DNA of 64,000 nucleotides, from positions 1 through 64,000 of the forward strand of contig CAUJKA010000021.1 of assembly GCA_963204965.1 (NCBI GenBank), read 5' to 3'. Made by a program: the position numbers and the translations under genes. Below, one piece after another: positions 18,031 through 27,434 of this stretch. Every line of letters starts with the position of its first letter. Within the stretch, counting starts at the first letter, position 1. Under the pieces are notes generated by a model, which saw nothing but the letters and a program-made list of their open reading frames with translations, did no database searches and had not been told where the DNA came from. This stretch comes from Planctomycetota bacterium. GTDB lineage: Bacteria; Planctomycetota; Planctomycetia; Pirellulales; Pirellulaceae.

Positions 18031-20271
18031 ATGTCTGATGCGGAATCTACGAGCGGGCGCGAGTGTGTTGTCAAAGTCGGAGTGGGACCGTGGTTGGCTT
18101 ACGCCACCACCATCTTCTTGAGTGCATTTCTTCTCTTTCAAGTCCAACCGCTGATCAGCAAGTTCATTCTGCCTTGGTTCGGAGGCAGCCCCGCAGTCTG
18201 GACCGCGGCAATGTTATTCTTCCAGTCGGTATTGTTCGGTGGCTACCTGTACGCTCACGTTTTGACCTCTCGATTCGGAGGACGTGGGCAACTGTTGATT
18301 CACCTTGGGCTTCTGACTCTGGCGATGATATCGGTAGCGGTTACTCAGACGACACCTTGGGCTAGTCTTCGACCAACCGGTGATGAAGCGGAGTCGCCCC
18401 TGTTGCGCGTGCTCATGGTTTTGGGGGCAACAGTAGGATTGCCATATTTCGTGCTTTCATCGACAGGTCCACTGCTTCAAAAATGGTTCAGCGATGCATT
18501 TCCTGGAGCATCTCCGTATCGTTTGTTTGCATTGTCGAACTTCGGATCGCTACTGGCTTTGCTCAGCTACCCATTCTTCTTTGAAGTCCATTGGGGCAGC
18601 ATTACACAAGCTCGAGCATGGTCTGTGGCATTCGTGGTTTTTGCCGTTGGATGCGCCGCTTGTGCGCTGGGAACGCGACGTTTGGTGGCAAGATTGTCGT
18701 TCGTTGATCCTAATTCGACCGCGAAATCACCTAAGTCTTTAGCTTCAAGCGAGACAACCGGCCGAGAATCCAAGTCGGATCAGGTCGCGACCGCCCCTAG
18801 CCTTTGGACTCGAGTTGCTTGGGTGGGCTTGCCAGCGTTAGCCTCTGTAATGTTCCTGGCTGTTACCAATGAAGTCTGTCAAAACGTGGCCACGGTGCCT
18901 CTATTGTGGATCATTCCTTTGAGTCTGTACCTGCTGTCCTTCATCGTGGCCTTTGACCATCCAAGGTGGTTTCGAGTTGGTACGACAGCGACGCTGCTTT
19001 GCTTGTCGATTATTGCGGTCACGGGATGGCACCACTTCGATTGGACTATTGACAAGCTGCTTGTGGCAACGCAGTGGCAGTTCGCAAAGCCTTGGATGTT
19101 TCAAACCGCGGCCTACTTCTTGGCATTGTTCATGGTGTGCCTCCTTTGTCATGGTCAGTTAGCTAGGCTGAAGCCCGAGCCGAAGTTCTTGACTTCCTAC
19201 TTCATGACGATGTCGCTTGGCGGTGCGATCGGGGGGCTGTTTGTTAACTTCGTTGCTAAGAATCTCTTCGTGACCTTCTTCGAGCTACCGCTCGCGTTTC
19301 TGGCGTCACTTATCATTGGTGGGTACTTGCTCTACCGTAGACTATTGGCTCATGAGTTGGGCAAGTGGGTAGCGATTGTTTTTCCTGTGATCTTGGTCGG
19401 AGTCGGTGGACATTTTCTGTTCATCGAGGATCTCTTTTATACGCCTGGCAATTCACAGAAGTTAGTTCACCAATCGCGTAACTTCTATGGTGTCTTGTCC
19501 GTACGCAAAGACTACATCGGTGAGCCCGACGAGAGCTATCGATTCTTCAGTGGAAGTATTCTGCACGGCATGCAACTGTCCGATCCGGCTCGCATCGCTG
19601 AACCTCTAACGTACTATGGGCCTCTTAGCGGCGTCGGACTAGCAATTCAAGACCTTCAAATGCGAAAGGAGAAGTGTCATATTGGTGTCGTTGGACTGGG
19701 CATCGGAACTTTGGCTACCTATGCGCGAAAGTCCGACAACGTGCGGTACTATGAGATCAACCCTTCCGTCGTATCGATCGCGAAAAATCCCGATTGGTTT
19801 CACTTTGTCACTGACTGTAAGGGCAAAATGGATATCGTTTTGGGCGACGCGCGATTGCAATTGGAAAGTGAGTTTGAGAAAGCTGGCTCCCAGCAATTCG
19901 ACCTACTGTGTCTTGATGCTTTTTCTGGCGATGCGATTCCAACTCACCTTTTAACGGACGAAGCCTTTGCCATTTATCGAAAGCACATTGCGCCGGGAGG
20001 AGTCCTGGCGGTACACATTACCAACACCTACCTCGATTTGTACCCGATTGTGCAACGTTTGGCCAAGCAGCACGGATGGAAAGTCACTCGGATCTATCGT
20101 GACGCAAATGTGCTGCAATACAGAAATGATTACGTACTGCTTTCAGATGACGAAGCCTTCATAAGTAGGTTTCCCGAGTCCATGGGGAACGAACCGGAAC
20201 CATCGATTAGTCCGGATAATCTGCCAATGTGGACTGACCAGTACAGCAATCTTCTTCAGATTTTGCGGTAA
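18031..20271 (+). CDS. Fused membrane (MFS-like)/spermidine-synthase-like protein
   Basis: About 12 hydrophobic helices (LLFQVQPLISKFILPWFGGSPAVWTAAMLFFQ) followed by a SpeE-like Rossmann part (VGLGIGTLATYARKSDNVRYYEINPSVVSIA..DLLCLDAFSGDAIPTHLLT). Confidence 0.88.
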   Translation: MSDAESTSGRECVVKVGVGPWLAYATTIFLSAFLLFQVQPLISKFILPWFGGSPAVWTAAMLFFQSVLFGGYLYAHVLTSRFGGRGQLLIHLGLLTLAMISVAVTQTTPWASLRPTGDEAESPLLRVLMVLGATVGLPYFVLSSTGPLLQKWFSDAFPGASPYRLFALSNFGSLLALLSYPFFFEVHWGSITQARAWSVAFVVFAVGCAACALGTRRLVARLSFVDPNSTAKSPKSLASSETTGRESKSDQVATAPSLWTRVAWVGLPALASVMFLAVTNEVCQNVATVPLLWIIPLSLYLLSFIVAFDHPRWFRVGTTATLLCLSIIAVTGWHHFDWTIDKLLVATQWQFAKPWMFQTAAYFLALFMVCLLCHGQLARLKPEPKFLTSYFMTMSLGGAIGGLFVNFVAKNLFVTFFELPLAFLASLIIGGYLLYRRLLAHELGKWVAIVFPVILVGVGGHFLFIEDLFYTPGNSQKLVHQSRNFYGVLSVRKDYIGEPDESYRFFSGSILHGMQLSDPARIAEPLTYYGPLSGVGLAIQDLQMRKEKCHIGVVGLGIGTLATYARKSDNVRYYEINPSVVSIAKNPDWFHFVTDCKGKMDIVLGDARLQLESEFEKAGSQQFDLLCLDAFSGDAIPTHLLTDEAFAIYRKHIAPGGVLAVHITNTYLDLYPIVQRLAKQHGWKVTRIYRDANVLQYRNDYVLLSDDEAFISRFPESMGNEPEPSISPDNLPMWTDQYSNLLQILR

Positions 20272-20408
20272 CGGAGTGGTCTGTTTCCGGCATGTCCGGC
20301 GGGAAAGCCTGTCTCACTCACGGGTTGCAGCTATAATGAGCTCATCTTATCTGCGTCCCGCCCAGTCGTCTTCTCGTCCCTTCGTGCCAGTCCACCCCGA
20401 GCAACTGA

Positions 20409-20963
20409 GTGAAATCCGAACAGGAACTAATTGCTGAATCTCGCGCTGGTAGTCAGGATGCCTACTGCGAGCTTGTCAATCGATTTTCTGGTCGGCTGTT
20501 CAGTGCGATGTTGCATGTCATTGGTTCCCATGATGATGCGGAAGAGGTCGTTCAAGAGACCTTCGTTCAGGCGTATGTGAAACTGGACACATTCCAAGGG
20601 CACAGTCAGTTCTTTACTTGGTTGTATCGAATCGCTTTCAACAACTCGCTTAGCAGACGACGTCGTCGACGCCCTGATGTGTCGCTGGAGTCGAATCGCG
20701 AAACCAATGGCATCGATCCCGAAGATCGTGTCGAGCAGCCTGAAGAACCGCTATTGAGGCAAGAAAAGATAGCCATGGTGCATAAGGGACTGCAGATGTT
20801 AACAGAAGAGCATCGTAGCATTCTGGTTCTGCGCGAAATGGACGAGATGGCCTACGAGGACATTGCCGAAGTTTTAAACATCAACATCGGTACTGTACGC
20901 AGTCGTTTGTCGCGAGCTCGTGCGGCGCTCAAGGCTATTCTGGAAGAGATCGAAGAAGCATAG
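20409..20963 (+). CDS. ECF (RpoE/SigW-like) RNA polymerase sigma factor
   Basis: SQDAYCELVNRFSGRLFSAMLHVIGSHDDAEEVVQETFVQAY; region 4 YEDIAEVLNINIGTVRSRLSRARAAL. Confidence 0.94.
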   Translation: MKSEQELIAESRAGSQDAYCELVNRFSGRLFSAMLHVIGSHDDAEEVVQETFVQAYVKLDTFQGHSQFFTWLYRIAFNNSLSRRRRRRPDVSLESNRETNGIDPEDRVEQPEEPLLRQEKIAMVHKGLQMLTEEHRSILVLREMDEMAYEDIAEVLNINIGTVRSRLSRARAALKAILEEIEEA

Positions 20964-20978
20964 CAGAGCCAATCAAAT

Positions 20979-21341
20979 ATGCCGGTAATATCTTTACTCT
21001 CAACTACCATTAGTTCGGCCGACGCAGGGAAGCAACTTGCAGTCAAGTTGGTCGAAAGCAAGTTAGCCGCCTGCGTGCAAATGGATGGCCCAATCGAAAG
21101 TGTCTACCGATGGCAAGGGCAACTGTGCGTCGATACTGAATTCCGGCTCACTTGTAAAACGCTCCCCATTTGCATTGACAGAGCGATACTCTTTGTGAAG
21201 CAAAACCACAGCTATGAAACGCCAGAAATCTTGATCGAACAGGCTGAGGTTTCGGCAGACTATTTTCAATGGTTAGCGCAGCAGGTTGTGGAGCCCGATG
21301 TTGTATCGCCCGATGTTGTGGTGGAGCCCGAAAGTCCATGA
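20979..21341 (+). CDS. cutA: Divalent-cation tolerance protein CutA-like
   Basis: VESKLAACVQMDGPIESVYRWQGQL..E..LTCKT..; HSYETPEIL. Confidence 0.9.
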   Translation: MPVISLLSTTISSADAGKQLAVKLVESKLAACVQMDGPIESVYRWQGQLCVDTEFRLTCKTLPICIDRAILFVKQNHSYETPEILIEQAEVSADYFQWLAQQVVEPDVVSPDVVVEPESP

Positions 21342-21643
21342 GCTTCCAACGACTTTGTTTACTTGAGGATCTTGAACTCAACCGTGGCAAGGAGTTCTTA
21401 GTCGCTGACAAAATCGTGGCCGCCTTTCGTACCAACGAGGGCGTGTTCGCGGTGGATGGTATGTGCGCACATCAAGGTGGGCCCGTTGCGCAAGGCGAAC
21501 TTCAAGGCAAATGCGTGACTTGCCCGTGGCATGGATGGCAATATGACATCAGCACCGGAGTCAATCTGCTTTCGCAAAAGAAAATGCTAGCCAATTATCC
21601 GATCGAAATCCGGTCAGACGAAGTTTGGATTGACGTAGCTTGA
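21338..21643 (+). CDS. Rieske [2Fe-2S] protein
   Basis: CAHQGGPVAQGELQGKCVTCPWHGWQYDISTG; ATGA overlap with the cutA stop codon. Confidence 0.9.
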   Translation: MSFQRLCLLEDLELNRGKEFLVADKIVAAFRTNEGVFAVDGMCAHQGGPVAQGELQGKCVTCPWHGWQYDISTGVNLLSQKKMLANYPIEIRSDEVWIDVA

Positions 21644-21813
21644 GTGCAGATTGTTGCTGCTTGGCAGGCTAAGGCAGCGATTGGCTGCGAACCTATTTGG
21701 CAGTTTTTAGCTATCAACCCGCTGATTTGGAAGCTTGTTCTGACCTAGACATAGCTAGCCTAAATTCACTACTCTCCGATCATCGAACCAACTTCCTTGA
21801 TCGTTGAAGAAAA

Positions 21814-23901
21814 ATGAACTCGTGGGCTGCTCAACTTTTTAAACACCGGGAACTCATCCTTCCCGTTTCCATCGTTGCTTGTGTTGTGGTCATCTTGGTA
21901 CCGCTTCCACCGGCACTCATGGACGTGTTGATAGCGGCCAACGTCACGATTTCGATCATTATTCTGCTGACTACTCTTTATATCCAAACACCATTGGAGT
22001 TCAGCGTTTTTCCCACGCTACTTGTAGCAACTACCCTGTCTAGGCTCGTCCTTAATGTCGCTACTACGCGGCTCATTCTCACTCGCGGTGCTACCAACGC
22101 TGGTGATGCAGCCGGAGGTGTGATTCAAGCGTTCGGGGAATTCGTCTCCGGCGATGACTTGATGGTTGGCGTGGTCCTGTTCGTGATTATCGTCTTAATT
22201 CAGTTCTTGGTCATTACCAAAGGTGCAACTCGCGTCAGTGAAGTAGCCGCCCGTTTTGCCTTGGATGGAATGCCGGGACGACAAATGGCCATTGATGCTG
22301 ATTTAACTTCCGGAGTCATTGACGAAGCAGAGGCAACCCGACGCCGCGAAGGCTTGACAAGACAAGCAGATTTTTATGGAGCGATGGACGGTGCTAGTAA
22401 GTTCGTGCGCGGCGACGCCATCGCTGGTATTCTGATCACCATTATCAACGTTCTCGGCGGCTTTTATGTGGGAATGATGGCAGGAATGCCCATTGGTGAG
22501 ACGGTTGAACTGTTTACCAAGCTGACAATCGGCGATGGTTTGGCCAGTCAAGTACCTGCATTCTTGATTTCCGTAGCAGCAGCATTGTTGGTGACGCGAA
22601 GCACTCAGCAGTCCAACCTCCCCACAGAGTTTCTATCGCAACTGTTGGCTAGGCCTCAAGCACTTATGGTCTCTGCGGCTTTCTTGGTGCTTATGATTTT
22701 CACTCAACTTCCTGCAATACCTCTACTGTCTCTTGCTGGAGGTTGTGTCGGTTTAGCGTTGATGATGCAGAAGCAAACTAGGCTTAAATCTGTACAGGTT
22801 GCTCAGCAAGCCAAGGCGGATGCTGTTGCCAAAGCTGCTCCGCCCGAGCGCAAGCCAGAAGACTTCTTAACCGTCGATCCAATGCGAGTAGAGATTGGCG
22901 GCCGACTGTTGGCCTTAGCCGATCCAGCACGAGGCGGTGATCTGATGGAGAAGATCACGGGCGTGCGTTCGATTTTGGCAAGTGAGCTAGGCATTTTACT
23001 ACCCAAAGTTCGGTTGAAAGACAAACTGTCGCTGGGAGAATTCACCTACGAGATACAAATCGCAGGCAACGCGATCGCTCGTGGCGAAGTTTATCCAGAC
23101 GCGATTTTGGCCATTGATGTTGGTCGAAGCACCGGAAAGCTCAGCGGCGTCGAGACGCGAGAGCCTGCGCGAGGTCGAGCCGCAGTATGGGTTCGCGCCG
23201 ATCAACGCATGCAAGCCGAGATGTATGGATATCAAGTGGCAACGCCTACAATGGTTATCGCTACGCACCTGCAAGAGATTGCTCGATCGCACGCCGATGA
23301 GCTATTAACGCGTGAATCGACTAAGCAGTTGATCGATCAGCTCAAGACAGTCAGTCCAACAGTTGTGGATGAACTGATTCCTGGCATGATGAAACTTGCC
23401 GATGTTCAGCAAGTGCTCCAAATGCTGCTCCGAGAAGACATTCCGATTCGACAGTTGGGAACGATCGTTGAAACGCTTGGTAACTTTGCTTCGAGAACCA
23501 AAGATCCCGTGATGCTTTGTGAGTATGTGCGAGGTCGGATAGCTCGAACGATTTGCCACCGCTTTGCCGATGCGGCTGGTCAAATTCATGTGATTACCAT
23601 GGATCCAGCAATGGAAGATCGTATTGCGGCGGGCTTTGAGCTAACTGATCGTGGAATCTTGATTCGTATGAGCCCACCGGCAATCGAAATCACCTGTCAG
23701 CAAATTGCTCAGCAACTCAAGAAGCTGACTCAAGCTGGTCATAAACCGCTTCTGATCGTCAATCCGCGAATTCGTCCGGCGGTACGACACATTACTCAGG
23801 TTCACCTGCCTGAGCTGAGAGTCATTAGCCACGCAGAAATCGCTCAAGGCACAGCTACAGTTGCCGTAGGCGTTGTATCCGACCCTGTCGCCAAGACCTA
23901 A
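21814..23901 (+). CDS. flhA: Flagellar biosynthesis protein FlhA
   Basis: RFALDGMPGRQMAIDADLTSGVIDEAEATRRREGLTRQADFYGAMDGASKFVRGDAIAGILIT; next gene is flhF. Confidence 0.97.
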   Translation: MNSWAAQLFKHRELILPVSIVACVVVILVPLPPALMDVLIAANVTISIIILLTTLYIQTPLEFSVFPTLLVATTLSRLVLNVATTRLILTRGATNAGDAAGGVIQAFGEFVSGDDLMVGVVLFVIIVLIQFLVITKGATRVSEVAARFALDGMPGRQMAIDADLTSGVIDEAEATRRREGLTRQADFYGAMDGASKFVRGDAIAGILITIINVLGGFYVGMMAGMPIGETVELFTKLTIGDGLASQVPAFLISVAAALLVTRSTQQSNLPTEFLSQLLARPQALMVSAAFLVLMIFTQLPAIPLLSLAGGCVGLALMMQKQTRLKSVQVAQQAKADAVAKAAPPERKPEDFLTVDPMRVEIGGRLLALADPARGGDLMEKITGVRSILASELGILLPKVRLKDKLSLGEFTYEIQIAGNAIARGEVYPDAILAIDVGRSTGKLSGVETREPARGRAAVWVRADQRMQAEMYGYQVATPTMVIATHLQEIARSHADELLTRESTKQLIDQLKTVSPTVVDELIPGMMKLADVQQVLQMLLREDIPIRQLGTIVETLGNFASRTKDPVMLCEYVRGRIARTICHRFADAAGQIHVITMDPAMEDRIAAGFELTDRGILIRMSPPAIEITCQQIAQQLKKLTQAGHKPLLIVNPRIRPAVRHITQVHLPELRVISHAEIAQGTATVAVGVVSDPVAKT

Positions 23902-23934
23902 ACTCGTCACCAAGCTTTACCCGCAGCTTAGACC

Positions 23935-25218
23935 ATGCAGATCAAAACATTTCGCGCAAAGTCCATCCAAGAAGCACTTCAGTTGGTCCGCGAAAAATTG
24001 GGCCCTGATGCTTGTGTCTTGGACACTCGAGAAGTGCGAGCTGGCTTAACTCGTCGACAGATGATTGAAGTTGATGCGAGTAGTCACCGAGAGCCCAAGA
24101 ACCGAATTGCCTCTACTCTCCACGAAACTCATCAACCTCAAACTTCTAGTCGCTTGTCGATTAGTGATGAATTGGATCAGCCTTCTTTGGCAACTCAACT
24201 GCTTGAGAATGAACTCAAAGCTAATGGTGGCGTTGGTAAGAACGCAGTTCAAACACAGAGCCCTTTATCCAGCCAGGAAAGATTGGGTGTCCAAACGACA
24301 CTGCCTTCTCACGCAACTCTTGGAAATTCAATGCAAGAAGGCCATTCCAACTCAGCTCAAGCAGTCGAACCCAGTTACTCAAATACTCAGAGCGGTGCGT
24401 CTGGTAGTTCAAGTCCGGCGGCTCGCGAGATCTTGGGTGAGCTAATGGCGCAAGGGATCGAAGGCGATTTAGCCGCGGAGCTTGTGAGTCGCGCAGCAGC
24501 GCGATGTGCTTCCGAGTTTCGCAACGATGCATGGCTCATCCGCGGACAGGTTAGCCAGATACTTGTTGAACGATTGAAGGTCGCTTCCGCAGAAGCCGAA
24601 ATGCCGTACGACCAAAAGATGATTGCAGTGGTTGGTCCGTCGGGGGTCGGAAAGACGACGTTCTTGTCCAAGCTCGCGCATCGCGCCCATCATGAGTGGA
24701 ATCAGCAAATCGGAATTGTCGCCATGGATACTTGGCGACATGGGGCTGTCGAGCAATACCTAGAACTTGCGGAAACACTCAATGTCGAAGTTGAAGTTGT
24801 TGGCGGAATGGAACAGCTTGCTCCAGCCCTGCAAAGACTTCGCGAATTTGATTTGGTCTTGATCGATACTGCAGGGCGTTCGCCGCAGGACTTGCCGCAA
24901 ATCGAATACTTGAAAGAGATGCTGCAAATCGCTCAGCCTACTGAGACTCAGTTGGTGATGAGTGCCAGCGCGTCCCAGTCGCATATCAAGCACACGATTC
25001 AGCGATTTGCGTCTGTTGGTTTGACACACGTTTGTCTGACAAAGCTAGATGAAGGCAATAGTCTGGGCCAATGGCTTTCCTCGCTTTTGGATTCTGGTCT
25101 TTTGCTGCAGTATCTCTCACACGGTCCCAATGTCGAAAAGGACCTCATGACTCCCAATAAGCGACACTTAGCGTCGATGCTCTTGGGACAGACGCAACTG
25201 CACGCGATTTTCGAGTGA
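23935..25218 (+). CDS. flhF: Flagellar SRP-like GTPase FlhF
   Basis: IQEALQLVREKLGPDACVLDTREV; G1 VVGPSGVGKTTFLSKLA; DTAGRSPQD; TKLDEG. Confidence 0.95.
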   Translation: MQIKTFRAKSIQEALQLVREKLGPDACVLDTREVRAGLTRRQMIEVDASSHREPKNRIASTLHETHQPQTSSRLSISDELDQPSLATQLLENELKANGGVGKNAVQTQSPLSSQERLGVQTTLPSHATLGNSMQEGHSNSAQAVEPSYSNTQSGASGSSSPAAREILGELMAQGIEGDLAAELVSRAAARCASEFRNDAWLIRGQVSQILVERLKVASAEAEMPYDQKMIAVVGPSGVGKTTFLSKLAHRAHHEWNQQIGIVAMDTWRHGAVEQYLELAETLNVEVEVVGGMEQLAPALQRLREFDLVLIDTAGRSPQDLPQIEYLKEMLQIAQPTETQLVMSASASQSHIKHTIQRFASVGLTHVCLTKLDEGNSLGQWLSSLLDSGLLLQYLSHGPNVEKDLMTPNKRHLASMLLGQTQLHAIFE

Positions 25219-25362
25219 GCGTCGAGTGGTTTACTCGAAGCAAAGATCATGCTTGTTGGAGCCCGAATGCCACTCAGGACATTCAGGGCGAACTGCAATT
25301 AACCTCTATCGAGTACGTCGTTCCTGTAGCGGAAATCTACGACAAGGGAATCCTGGATCCGA

Positions 25363-26169
25363 CTACAGAGGAATAGCCCAGAAGAACGCGGCGGCAGAAG
25401 CGGACTCAACGATTGCTGCCTTGCTGTCGTAGGGGATGTTGTCTCGAAGGCACGGTGCACCGCTTCCGGCGCGATAGTGGCCCAGTGCGTACACACAGGA
25501 ATGCTTCGGTCGTAGTGTTTCGTGATAGGGTAGCAATGGGATTGTCGCGAAGAACTTAACGCCAGAGATCATCGACTGAGCTACATCGTAGCCGCAGAAG
25601 CTGCGCTTGTGTCCATGACGCTCAAGCATTGCATCTTCGAAATACAGCGGGTTGTGCTGAATGTTGCTGGCTTCCCAATACACATGAGTGTGTACCATGC
25701 CTCGACTCGCACCCGTAGGGAGTGGAATTTGCGGTGTAGTTCGCGAACTGGATGGCGTAGGAATCAAGCCAGTTCCGATCTTCTGAGAATTAATCGAAGT
25801 CGCTTGAACGCGGATATTCAGCGCTCGATTCTGCATGGGTGCGAGAGCGTCTTGGTTCTTGTCCTTGCTGGATTCAGACTTTTCGTCTTTGCTGGTCTTT
25901 GCATCGTCTTGACTAGTTGTCGTCTCGACTTTGCTCAGATTTGCATCGACGGCCTTTAGCGATTGTGGCGAATCGCTGGGGCTGGTCTCGTCCTCCAGTT
26001 TGGTCGCCGGAAGCTCGAGGTAGTAAGCCTCGATCAACGCTGGCTTTCGAACTGACGCTGTCGTCACTTGGCCTTCTTGCGCGAAGGCGTTTCCAGCAGC
26101 AAAGGTACATGCTGCCATCAGCAATCCCGAGCTGAGAATACGAGATTTGTTGAAACGCCGTGCGAGCAT
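25363..26169 (-). CDS. Secreted hypothetical protein
   Basis: Signal peptide ..CTFAAGNAFAQ, low-complexity linker, C-terminal WEASNIQHNPLYFEDAMLERHGH...AALGHYRAGS-type domain. Confidence 0.7.
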   Translation of the reverse strand: MLARRFNKSRILSSGLLMAACTFAAGNAFAQEGQVTTASVRKPALIEAYYLELPATKLEDETSPSDSPQSLKAVDANLSKVETTTSQDDAKTSKDEKSESSKDKNQDALAPMQNRALNIRVQATSINSQKIGTGLIPTPSSSRTTPQIPLPTGASRGMVHTHVYWEASNIQHNPLYFEDAMLERHGHKRSFCGYDVAQSMISGVKFFATIPLLPYHETLRPKHSCVYALGHYRAGSGAPCLRDNIPYDSKAAIVESASAAAFFWAIPL

Positions 26170-26407
26170 CGCTATCCACTCCCTGGAATGCTAAGTAGGC
26201 TGGGTCAGAGTCCCTTCTGGCCCTCGCTAGTTGCAGATTCGTCAATGCTGAAGCCCGACCTTCAGCAGCTTTGCCATGCCGAGAATAATCGCTACAGCTT
26301 ATTAGGTAGACTTTGCAGCCTATGACGCTCGTGATGGTGTAAGCTAGTGGGGTTGAACAAGGAATTCTACTACCTAACCGATACATTTTCTCAGCCCAGT
26401 TGCCCGA

Positions 26408-27421
26408 ATGAGTCTGCTTCAACTTTCTAATGTTGCCTTTTCGCAGGGCTCGTTATCGATTCTTCGCGATATCTCGCTGAGCGTGCGGAAGGGCGAACGC
26501 TTAGTAGTTATGGGCAAAAGCGGTGCAGGAAAATCGACTCTACTGCGAGTGATGGCAGGTTTGCAAGTCCCTACCACCGGCCAAGTTTTGTTGCAGGGAA
26601 ATCCTCTCAGTCGCATCAGTCCCAGCGATCGAAACATTGCGATGCTTACGCAGGACTATGCCCTCTACCCTCAAATGACAGTTCAGCAAAATCTTCAGGC
26701 CGCAACGCAGCGACAGAAGGTTGACTCAGCTTTAGTCATCGAGCGAATGGAATCGTTGGTTCGTTTGTTTGGAATCGGAGAGCTAATGAACCGACTGCCA
26801 AGTCAAATCTCGGGAGGTCAAGCTCAACGCGTGGCGATGGCGAAAGCGCTCATCCGCAAGCCGCAACTTCTACTGCTCGATGAACCCTTTAGCCAGCTCG
26901 ATAATCAACTGCACAGCCAACTGGTCCAAAGTTTAATGATTGCCTGTGAGCAGCTTGAACTTACGCTTTGCTGCGTCAGTCATGATCCGCGCGAAGCGTT
27001 TCGTATCGCTACACGCATTATTGTCCTGAATGATGGCGTAGTCGAACAGGATGGAACTCCTCAGTCTATCTATACTGAGCCCAGTTCGGTTTTGGTAGCC
27101 GAACTTTGTAGTCTGTGGCCGATCAATTGGATTGATCCAGTCGATCCCATTTTTCAGAACTTGCTGCGATTCAGCAAGACAGAACATCGTTTGATTGGCC
27201 TTCGCGCAGAACAACTGATAGTTGGTCGCGAATGCGATAGTAATTGGCCCAGAATCGATGTTAACGTAGAGCGGATTGAATTCTTGGGATCGTACTGCCT
27301 TGTTCATGGAACGGTTGGTTCACGCCCGTTGGACATACTGACAATGGCCGACCATGCTAAAGAAATTCAACAATCAATCTCTGTTGCCATAGATCCAAGC
27401 AACTTAATTTACATCAAGTGA
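26408..27421 (+). CDS. ABC transporter ATP-binding protein (MalK/UgpC-like, TOBE-like C-terminus)
   Basis: Walker A GKSGAGKSTLL, signature SGGQAQRVAMAKAL, Walker B LLLLDEPFSQLD; C-terminal RAEQL..VERIEFLG. Confidence 0.92.
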   Translation: MSLLQLSNVAFSQGSLSILRDISLSVRKGERLVVMGKSGAGKSTLLRVMAGLQVPTTGQVLLQGNPLSRISPSDRNIAMLTQDYALYPQMTVQQNLQAATQRQKVDSALVIERMESLVRLFGIGELMNRLPSQISGGQAQRVAMAKALIRKPQLLLLDEPFSQLDNQLHSQLVQSLMIACEQLELTLCCVSHDPREAFRIATRIIVLNDGVVEQDGTPQSIYTEPSSVLVAELCSLWPINWIDPVDPIFQNLLRFSKTEHRLIGLRAEQLIVGRECDSNWPRIDVNVERIEFLGSYCLVHGTVGSRPLDILTMADHAKEIQQSISVAIDPSNLIYIK

Positions 27422-27434
27422 CGCGATGCAATTG

